From positions 1 to 6,357 of the forward strand of contig DNXT01000029.1 in assembly GCA_003505795.1 (NCBI GenBank): a stretch of 6,357 bases of DNA, given 5' to 3'. Within the stretch, counting starts at the first letter, position 1. Each line of letters opens with the position of its first letter. The DNA is from Lysobacteraceae bacterium (GTDB taxonomy: Bacteria; Pseudomonadota; Gammaproteobacteria; Xanthomonadales; Xanthomonadaceae). Position numbers and translations under genes: made by a program. Below the pieces are notes generated by a model. The model worked only from the letters and a program-made list of their open reading frames with translations, made no database searches and was not told the origin of the DNA. This document shows positions 1 through 5,472 of this stretch, one piece after another.

Positions 1-1611
1 GCGCCGCACCAGCCAGCGCAGGCCGCTGCAATCGCGCTGATCGGCCAGCCCGAGCCGGGCCGCCCACGCGTTCATCGCCACCACCCGCCCGGCCTTCCTG
101 TCCACGCTCGCCGGCAGCATCGCGTAGCGGTGCGGGCTCGCCTGCACCAGCGCGGCGATGCGTTCGCGGTAGGCACCGGATTCGGGGAAGTTGGAGGCGA
201 CCGAGGCATAGCGCGCCTGCCCCGGCAGGAAGGCGATGCGCCAGGACTGCGGCTCGTCGCCGACCATCAGCACCAGGCTGCGTCCGGGGTCGACCATGGC
301 CGGCGCAGCCACCGCGAACCCCTGCCGCGCCCACGGCTCGTGCCCCCAGTCGTTCCAGCCGCCCAGCGCCACCAGCGCACACAGCCCGATCAGCGCACCC
401 GCCGCGCGCGCCGCATGCCGGCGCGCAAACGCATGCCGGCAGAGCTGCCACAGCACCAGCGGGGCCAGCAGCTCCAGCACCACCAGGTAGCGGTGGATGC
501 CGAACAGCGCCTGCCACAGCAGGTAGGCGACCAGGAAGAACACCAGCACGGCGCGCATCGCCGGCGCCGGGGCGAGCGCGCGGTCGCGCCGCCCCAGCAG
601 CCAGCGCAGCCCTGCCAGCAGCGCGACCAGGTAGAGCGATGCCCAGACGCACTGGAACAGCGCGATCTCGCTGGCCCGCCTGGGATTGAAGGTGAACACC
701 AGCGGCCACGTCAGCCACTCCCACCAGGCCTTCGGCAGCCAGCGCGTGTCCGCGACCGAGACCGGCTGCGCCAGCGCCGACTGGAACCAGCCATTGAACT
801 GCGGAAGCAGGGGGTTGCCGAAGGCCTGCCACACCGCGCGGTACCACGGCCCGGCCAGCAGCGCGAACACCAGCAGCGAAACGGCGGCAAGCAATGCCAG
901 GCGCCCGACGCGCGCCCGTACAGGGCCGCCGCAGGACAGCACCGCCGCGGCGATCGCCAATGCATAGACCGCATTGGTCAGCTTGAACGCCACCGCCGCG
1001 CCCAGCAGCGCGCCGGCCAGCAGCCAGCGCGCAGCGGCGGGCCTTGCGCCTTCCGCATGCCGCGCGGGCGCCAGGACCAGCGCCAACGCGCCCAGCACCG
1101 GCAGCGCGGTGGTGTTGTCGGCCATGCTGCCGGCGAACTCGGACAGGAACGCCGCGCTGCACATGCCGGCCAGCGCGAGCACGGGCGCCAGCCTCGCCCG
1201 CTGCGGGTGCCCTGCCAGCGCCATCCACGCGATCGCCGCGACCGGCGCGAACACCAGCGCATGCGCGACCCCGAGCACGAAGCCGGCCAGCGGCGCCGGC
1301 CAGTGCACCATCAGCGCGTACTGCAGCACGTCGAGCATCGGGCTGAAGTAGCTCTGCATCTGCGCCGCGGCCAGGTCCCGGGCGAGCCGGTCGTGCAACC
1401 AGGCATAGCCGTTGTAGAGGTGGTAGTTGCGCAGGTCCCAGTTCGCGTCCTGGCCGAGCAGGAGCGCGACCGCGCCTCCCAGCAGGCATACCGTCACGAC
1501 CGCGCGCGCGGCGTTGCCGCGCGAGTGGAAGGCAAAGCGCCGATCGAGCCATGCCAGGACCCGCTTCGTCCGTGGCGCCCAGCGCCGCGCCGGCTCGATC
1601 GCGGCGCTCAT
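1..1611 (-). CDS. GT87-like polytopic membrane protein (putative GT-C glycosyltransferase), 3' end beyond window
   Basis: The reading frame is open from ATG at 1611 to the left edge (537 codons, no stop), so the C-terminus is missing. The protein is very hydrophobic: I count roughly 11-12 membrane segments, beginning near residues 36-53 and ending near 411-428. An extracytoplasmic C-terminal part follows (from about 430). The first loop has NWDLRNYHLYN at 57-67, then AQMQSYFSPMLD (83-94). Later come GNPLLPQFN (275-283) and the IHRYLVVLELLAPL stretch (382-395). I recognise this combination from GT87/DUF2029-type or unnamed bacterial membrane proteins. The acidic residues D55 and D59 in the first lumenal loop fit a GT-C catalytic loop, but this is inference. 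Such enzymes transfer sugars from polyprenyl-phosphate donors on the periplasmic face. The start overlaps the stop of the upstream GT2 gene by 4 bp (ATGA) and has a strong GGAGG six bases upstream, so translation is probably coupled. Substrate and acceptor are unknown. Confidence 0.8.
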   Translation of the reverse strand, partial: MSAAIEPARRWAPRTKRVLAWLDRRFAFHSRGNAARAVVTVCLLGGAVALLLGQDANWDLRNYHLYNGYAWLHDRLARDLAAAQMQSYFSPMLDVLQYALMVHWPAPLAGFVLGVAHALVFAPVAAIAWMALAGHPQRARLAPVLALAGMCSAAFLSEFAGSMADNTTALPVLGALALVLAPARHAEGARPAAARWLLAGALLGAAVAFKLTNAVYALAIAAAVLSCGGPVRARVGRLALLAAVSLLVFALLAGPWYRAVWQAFGNPLLPQFNGWFQSALAQPVSVADTRWLPKAWWEWLTWPLVFTFNPRRASEIALFQCVWASLYLVALLAGLRWLLGRRDRALAPAPAMRAVLVFFLVAYLLWQALFGIHRYLVVLELLAPLVLWQLCRHAFARRHAARAAGALIGLCALVALGGWNDWGHEPWARQGFAVAAPAMVDPGRSLVLMVGDEPQSWRIAFLPGQARYASVASNFPESGAYRERIAALVQASPHRYAMLPASVDRKAGRVVAMNAWAARLGLADQRDCSGLRWLVRR

Positions 1612-2594
1612 TGCCGGCCTCCGCGCACGACCGCGCCCGGCAATCGCGGGATCGCGAGATAGGCCAGATGCTTGGCCTCCATGCGGCCCTGCGTCACCGT
1701 GTCCAGGATCAGGCCGCAGGCCAGCAGCAGGAAGCCCAGCAGCATCAGCGCCACGCACAGGATCGCGGTCGGGAACCGCGGCACCAGGCCGGTCTGGACG
1801 TAGGTCTCGAACAGCGGCATCGCCAGCCCGAGCGAGGACAGCGCGCAGATCGCGAACCCGAGGCTGAAGAACAGCAGCGGGCGCTCGGACTTGAACAGCT
1901 TGGCGATCGTCATCAGGATCCGCCAGCCGTCGCGCCAGGTGTTGAGCTTGCTCTGCGAACCGTGCGGCCGCACGCCGTAGGCGGTCTCCACCTCCACCAC
2001 CGGCATCCGCAGCTGCAACGCGTGCACGGCCAGCTCGGTTTCGGTCTCGAAACCCTGCGCATGCGCGGCGAACGACTTGACGTAGCGCCGCGAGAACACC
2101 CGGTAGCCGGACAGCATGTCCTGGAAGCTGCGGCCGAACAGCAGCCCGGCGCAGCGGGTCAGCAGCACGTTGCCGAACCGGTGCCCCGGCCGGTACGCGG
2201 CCTGCTGCTGGTCGCGCCGCGCGCCGACCACCATGTCCAGGCCTTCTTCGACCAGCCGCCGGACCATCGCCGGCGCCGCGCCGGCATCGTAGGTGTCGTC
2301 GCCGTCCACCAGCACGTAGACGTCGGCCTCGACGTCGGCAAAGCCGCGCCGCACCACGTTGCCCTTGCCCTGCGACGCCACCGGCTGCACCTGCGCCCCG
2401 GCCTCGCGGGCGCGCTCGGCGGTGGCGTCGCTGGAGTTGTTGTCCAGCACGTGCACCGATGCGTGCGGAAGCTGCGCGGCGAAATCCCGCACCACCTTGG
2501 CGACGGTGGCCGCTTCGTTGTGGCAGGGCACGAGCACGGCAATGCGCAGGCCTTGCGGCAACGACGACGCGGGAACGGCGGGCGGTGTGTTCAT
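1608..2594 (-). CDS. GT2 glycosyltransferase, polyprenyl-phosphate sugar synthase (DPM1-like) type with C-terminal membrane helices
   Basis: This 328-aa protein has a GT-A domain from about residue 16 to 235. Visible family marks are VPCHNE (22-27), LDNNSSDAT (50-58), GKGNVVRRG (76-84) and the metal/nucleotide-binding VDGDDTY (96-102). These are followed by DMLSGYRVFSRR (159-170), GFETETEL (181-188) and the Y..R..GS.SKL stretch (206-217). Two hydrophobic helices follow (about 238-260 and 274-298), as in membrane-anchored DPM1/GtrB-like enzymes. The usual reaction is transfer of a hexose or related sugar from a nucleotide donor to undecaprenyl phosphate at the cytoplasmic face. The sugar cannot be read from sequence. 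The frame extends upstream to 2885, but that part runs antiparallel-free through the preceding GT39 gene in another frame, so I chose ATG 2594, which begins 28 bp after the GT39 stop. No Shine-Dalgarno is visible there because the spacer is pyrimidine-rich. The gene ends in an ATGA overlap with the next gene. Confidence 0.93.
   Translation of the reverse strand: MNTPPAVPASSLPQGLRIAVLVPCHNEAATVAKVVRDFAAQLPHASVHVLDNNSSDATAERAREAGAQVQPVASQGKGNVVRRGFADVEADVYVLVDGDDTYDAGAAPAMVRRLVEEGLDMVVGARRDQQQAAYRPGHRFGNVLLTRCAGLLFGRSFQDMLSGYRVFSRRYVKSFAAHAQGFETETELAVHALQLRMPVVEVETAYGVRPHGSQSKLNTWRDGWRILMTIAKLFKSERPLLFFSLGFAICALSSLGLAMPLFETYVQTGLVPRFPTAILCVALMLLGFLLLACGLILDTVTQGRMEAKHLAYLAIPRLPGAVVRGGRQ
1618..1622 (-). 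promoter_or_regulatory. Ribosome binding site for the GT87-like gene
   Basis: On the minus strand GGAGG lies exactly six bases before ATG 1611, inside the last codons of the GT2 gene. It is the clearest Shine-Dalgarno in the window. With the ATGA stop/start overlap, it fixes the start of the GT87-like protein. Confidence 0.8.
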
Positions 2595-2622
2595 GGGGTG
2601 GTCTGGGAGTGGAAGTTGGGGA

Positions 2623-4470
2623 TCAACGCCGCGTATCGCGGACGACGACGGGCTGTTCCCACCAGTCCTCCACGCTGCCGTCGGCAGCGTGCAGGCGGAG
2701 TCCCAGCCAGTGGGTGCCGGGCTCGATCGAAGCGGTATCCAGGCGCGCCCGGAACCCGACCCGCGGATGGTTGGGGTCGTTGGAGATCTTCCAGTACGGC
2801 CTGACGTCGAGCTCGCCGCCGTAGTCGGCCTGGGCCACCACCGCGCCATCGAGCAGGATTTCGACCCGCTGCAGCCCGGCCCCATCCTTGAACGCCCAGC
2901 CGGTCACGTCGACCACGCCGTGCAGCCGCGCGTTCGGCAAGGGCCGGTCGACCCAGGCCATCGCCGGCGCGATGCACGCGCCTTCGGGCTTGCGTGCCGC
3001 CAGCCGGAACAGCAGGAAGCGCTGGAACCCGTGGTCGGTGGACACCACCTTCGGCGCGGGCAGCGGCCCGACCATCGCGCAGATGTCGTGGTAGCGCGCC
3101 AGCAGGTCGCGGTAGCGCTGGTCGCTCGGCGACAGCACCAGCAGCCGCGGGCCGTCGCGCGAGCCGTCGCCGAGCAGGCCCCACTGCTGCAGCTGCGCGC
3201 TGCGCCCATGGCGCTGGTTGAGCGGCGCCTGCAGCACCTCGATGCCGGCATCGCGCAGTTCGAAGCCCAGCTCCGCCCCCACCTTGAAGTTGTCCGCCAG
3301 CACCTTGGTGCCCGGCGGCATGGCCCGCAGTTCCGCCTTCACCGCATCCGCCAGCGCGTCCCAGCCGGCGAAATTGCGCGGATAGTACTTCTGCCCAGCC
3401 GATTGCTCGCGCACCGCCGGCACCGACACCGCCAGGTAGTAGCCATAGGCGCCGAGCATGCCGAGCACGGCCAGCGCCCAGGTCGCCCGGCGCCAGCCGT
3501 CGGGCCAGCGCCCGAGGATCACCGGCACCGCCACCAGCAGGGCCAGATAGCCCGGCAGCGGCCAGTGGAAGCTGATCCGCTCGGCGTCGCTGAAGAAGCC
3601 CAGCGCGAACACCGCCACCGTGGAGACGCCGCCGAGCAATCCGAAATAGCGCCATTGCGCGCGCGACCCGCCACCGGTACGGGTCCCGGCGACGGCCACG
3701 CGCAGCATCGCGAACGCCAGCAGCGGGGTGACCAGCAGGGCCTGGATCAGCAGGAACCACACGCCCTGCGGCTGGAAGCTCCAGGGATGGCGTTCCACCA
3801 GCTGGAAGCGAAGGCCGGCCTCCTGGTGGTCGGAGTTCCACGACAACAGCGGCAGCCACGCCACCACGCCGACCATCAGCGCGATCCAGACCCGCGGATC
3901 GCGCAGCATTGCGCGCCCCTGCGGGATCAGCAGCAATGCGACGAAGCCGACGCCGATCACGCCGACGAAGCGGTAGTGGCTGAGCGCGCCGATCAACAGC
4001 CCCACCGCCAGCTCGAGCGCGCTGAGCGCGTCGACCTCCTTCAGCAGCCGCGCGCCGGCGTCCATGCACAGCACCGCGGCCAGCGCCATCGGCACGTCCG
4101 GCACCGCGAGAATGCCCAGGGTCGCCGACAGCGGCATCAACAGGGTCAGGCAACCGGCCTGCCAGCCCACCGCGCCCCCGAACCAGCGCCGCGCCACGTG
4201 CGCCACCAGCCACGGCAGCAATGCCGCGATCGCCAGGAACGGCAGCCGCAACGCCAGCACGTGATGGCCGCCGATCTCCACGCCCAACCGCGCCAGCCAG
4301 GCGGTCATGCCCGGCAGGTCGGAGTAGGCCGCGGCCAGGTGCTGGCCTTCCTGCCAGTAGAACGCCTCGTCCACGAACAGCGGCAACCGGGCCGCGATCA
4401 ACAGCTTGACGGCGGTCACCAGTGTCCACAGGATCACGAAGGTGCGACTTGCGCGCTGTTCTCCCTGCAT
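2623..4470 (-). CDS. GT39 family (PMT_2/ArnT-like) membrane glycosyltransferase with extracytoplasmic C-terminal domain
   Basis: This 615-aa protein has a first membrane helix at about 9-27, then the GT-C catalytic loop VDEAFYW (33-39) with the D34-E35 pair and YSDLPGMTAWL (49-59). Next come VPDVPM (123-128), SHYRFVG (164-170), WN..H (211-215) with RFQL (221-224), and FHWPLPGYLAL (301-311). I count about 11 helices, ending near 349. This pattern is typical of proteobacterial PMT_2/family-39 enzymes, which transfer a sugar from a polyprenyl-phosphate donor to a lipid, glycan or protein on the periplasmic side. Residues 350-500 form the usual lumenal part, with ADNFKVGAELGFEL (392-405) and QRHGRSAQLQQW (419-430). 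Residues from about 515 add a beta-rich, Ig-like domain. ATG 4470 is preferred because it precedes TM1 directly and has purine-rich sequence upstream. The alternative ATG at 4548 would add 26 polar residues and overlap the divergent gene. It is first in a three-gene leftward operon. Confidence 0.93.
   Translation of the reverse strand: MQGEQRASRTFVILWTLVTAVKLLIAARLPLFVDEAFYWQEGQHLAAAYSDLPGMTAWLARLGVEIGGHHVLALRLPFLAIAALLPWLVAHVARRWFGGAVGWQAGCLTLLMPLSATLGILAVPDVPMALAAVLCMDAGARLLKEVDALSALELAVGLLIGALSHYRFVGVIGVGFVALLLIPQGRAMLRDPRVWIALMVGVVAWLPLLSWNSDHQEAGLRFQLVERHPWSFQPQGVWFLLIQALLVTPLLAFAMLRVAVAGTRTGGGSRAQWRYFGLLGGVSTVAVFALGFFSDAERISFHWPLPGYLALLVAVPVILGRWPDGWRRATWALAVLGMLGAYGYYLAVSVPAVREQSAGQKYYPRNFAGWDALADAVKAELRAMPPGTKVLADNFKVGAELGFELRDAGIEVLQAPLNQRHGRSAQLQQWGLLGDGSRDGPRLLVLSPSDQRYRDLLARYHDICAMVGPLPAPKVVSTDHGFQRFLLFRLAARKPEGACIAPAMAWVDRPLPNARLHGVVDVTGWAFKDGAGLQRVEILLDGAVVAQADYGGELDVRPYWKISNDPNHPRVGFRARLDTASIEPGTHWLGLRLHAADGSVEDWWEQPVVVRDTRR
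2626..2928 (-). other. C-terminal Ig-like beta-sandwich domain of the GT39 protein
   Basis: This is a domain within the GT39 gene, roughly residues 515-615. It reads as alternating strands: GVVDVTGWAF (518-527), LQRVEILLDGAVVAQADYG (533-551), DVRPYW (555-560), VGFRARLDTA (571-580) and GTHWLGLRLHAADGSV (585-600). The pattern of 'GWA', then 'V.ILLDG..V..A.YG', an 'R/DV' turn, 'GF...LDT' and 'G.H.L.LR..AADGS' is one I associate with small bacterial Ig-like modules appended to secreted or membrane proteins. It lies beyond the lumenal region normally shared by the family and should sit in the periplasm. Its function is unknown; binding glycan or a partner protein is a guess. The boundaries are approximate. 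Confidence 0.6.
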
Positions 4471-4472
4471 TA

Positions 4473-4488
4473 CCCCTGCACCCTTCCT
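4473..4488 (-). promoter_or_regulatory. Purine-rich ribosome binding region for the GT39 gene
   Basis: Upstream of ATG 4470 the minus strand carries AGGAAGG (4488-4482, 11 bases from the start) and AGGGG (4477-4473, two bases from the start). Neither has ideal spacing, but together they support ATG 4470 over the upstream ATG at 4548. Confidence 0.45.
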
Positions 4489-4496
4489 CACCTCAC

Positions 4497-4500
4497 GGGA
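4497..4500 (+). promoter_or_regulatory. Ribosome binding site for the MoxR-like gene
   Basis: GGGA ends five bases before ATG 4506. The match to the Shine-Dalgarno consensus is short but the spacing is good. It favours ATG 4506 over ATG 4533, which has only a GGAA abutting it. Confidence 0.45.
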
Positions 4501-4505
4501 TTGTG

Positions 4506-5459
4506 ATGTCGATACCGCTTCGTCCGACGGAAATGCTAACCGATGCACTGCGCGATTCGTTGCGGCAGGCCCAGGACCAGGTCAATTCGCTGCTGCTGGG
4601 CAAGGCGCACGAGGTACGCATGGCATTCGTCGCGCTGCTGTCCGGCGGACACCTGCTGATCGAGGACCTGCCGGGACTGGGCAAGACCACGCTGGCGCAC
4701 GCCCTGGCCTCCAGCCTGGGGCTGGGGTTCCAGCGCATCCAGTTCACCTCCGACCTGCTGCCGGCGGACGTGCTCGGGGTCTCGGTCTACGACGCGCAAG
4801 CGCGCCAGTTCCAGTTCCATCCGGGCCCGGTGTTCACCCACGTGCTGCTGGCCGACGAGATCAATCGCGCGCCGCCGCGCACCCAGAGCGCGCTGCTGGA
4901 GGCGATGGCCGAGCAGCAGGTGACGATCGACGGCTCCACCCACGTGCTGCCGGAGCCGTTCTTCGTGATCGCCACGCAGAACCCGGTCGACCTGTCCGGC
5001 ACCTTCCCGCTGCCCGACTCGCAGCTGGACCGCTTCCTGCTGCGGCTCAGCCTCGGCTATCCCAACGCCGAATCCGAGCGCGCCCTGCTCAGCGGCGTCG
5101 ATCGCCGCCACCTCATCGCCCAGGCGCTGCCGCGCCTGTCCGACGGCGACGTGGTGACGCTGCGGCAGGCGGTCGAGCAGGTGCACGCCAGCGAAGCGCT
5201 GATCGGCTACGTGCAGGCGCTGCTGGCACGCAGCCGCCAGCACGCCGGCGTCCGCGTCGGCCTGTCCCCGCGCGCCGGACTGGCGCTGCTGCGCGCGGCC
5301 AAGGCCTACGCGCTGCTGCTCGGCCGCCGGCACGTGATGCCGGAAGACATCCAGGCCCTGTTCGAAGCGGTGGCCGGCCACCGCCTGGTCGCCGAGGCGG
5401 AGACCTCCTCCGGCCCGGCGCTGGCCAAGAAGATCCTGCACAGCGTGCCGGTGGACTGA
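4506..5459 (+). CDS. MoxR-family AAA+ ATPase
   Basis: This 317-aa protein has the usual family length and all the AAA+ marks. Walker A is in EDLPGLGKTT (53-62, K60), and Walker B is VLLADEINRAPPRTQSALLEAM (113-134, with D117 and E118). Sensor 1 is in ATQNP (156-160), followed by GTFPLPDSQLDRF (165-177), whose R176 fits the arginine finger. Sensor 2 is LSPRAGLALLRAAKA (253-267, R256). MoxR ATPases act as cytoplasmic chaperone-like motors, usually paired with VWA-domain or DUF58 partners, for maturation of protein complexes or envelope and stress functions. Here a DUF58 gene follows after 13 bp, matching the common MoxR-DUF58(-transglutaminase) operon. ATG 4506 is chosen because GGGA lies five bases upstream. 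GTG at 4503 directly precedes it in frame, and ATG 4533 (residue 10) is a weaker alternative. No catalytic residue appears to be missing. The client protein is unknown. Confidence 0.95.
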   Translation: MSIPLRPTEMLTDALRDSLRQAQDQVNSLLLGKAHEVRMAFVALLSGGHLLIEDLPGLGKTTLAHALASSLGLGFQRIQFTSDLLPADVLGVSVYDAQARQFQFHPGPVFTHVLLADEINRAPPRTQSALLEAMAEQQVTIDGSTHVLPEPFFVIATQNPVDLSGTFPLPDSQLDRFLLRLSLGYPNAESERALLSGVDRRHLIAQALPRLSDGDVVTLRQAVEQVHASEALIGYVQALLARSRQHAGVRVGLSPRAGLALLRAAKAYALLLGRRHVMPEDIQALFEAVAGHRLVAEAETSSGPALAKKILHSVPVD

Positions 5460-5461
5460 GG
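5458..5461 (+). promoter_or_regulatory. Ribosome binding site for the DUF58 gene
   Basis: GAGG overlaps the TGA stop of the MoxR-like gene and lies 11 bases before ATG 5473. The spacing is slightly long. Its overlap with the stop suggests translational coupling of the two genes. Confidence 0.4.
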
Positions 5462-5472
5462 CACGGCGTGCG

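Larger units (their letters stand above)
4471..4505. promoter_or_regulatory. Divergent intergenic region between the glycosyltransferase and MoxR operons
   Basis: Only 35 bp separate the two divergent start codons. The gap holds the ribosome binding sequences of both genes and little else, so at least one promoter must lie inside the opposing coding region. I see no convincing -35/-10 pair within it. The first 60 bases on the moxR side (4501-4560) are about 53% G+C by direct count, clearly lower than the flanks, which fits promoter-related sequence for the leftward operon. Both transcripts may be controlled from this one spot. Confidence 0.5.

Noticed and set aside
130..1662. A 510-codon open frame on the plus strand opposite the GT87-like gene
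   Set aside because: Its product is a low-complexity Arg/Gln/His/Pro-rich string with no domain. This is expected opposite a Leu/Ala-rich membrane protein in high-GC DNA, where CTG codons read as CAG. The minus-strand frame has coherent membrane helices and family motifs.
2595..2885. N-terminal extension of the GT2 protein up to ATG 2885
   Set aside because: The added 97 residues are Ser/Thr/Arg-rich, not part of the GT-A fold, and are encoded out of frame within the GT39 gene. ATG 2594 places VPCHNE at the usual distance from the N-terminus.
2591..4429. A 612-codon open frame on the minus strand offset from the GT39 gene
   Set aside because: It is Gly/Ala/Arg-rich with no motifs, while the frame 2623-4470 on the same strand carries the family-39 catalytic loop and helices.
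4406..4434. Possible sigma-70 promoter for the MoxR-like gene: TTGACG at 4406-4411 with CAGGAT 17 bases downstream
   Set aside because: The -35 match is good but the -10 matches only three of six positions, and it lies inside GT39 coding sequence. By chance such matches are common. A TTGACC on the minus strand at 4585-4580 likewise lacks a good -10.
2359..4506. A 715-codon open frame on the plus strand opposite the GT39 and part of the GT2 gene
   Set aside because: It is Gln/His/Arg-rich without recognisable motifs and spans the boundary of two well-supported minus-strand genes. It is an antisense by-product of G/C-rich third codon positions.
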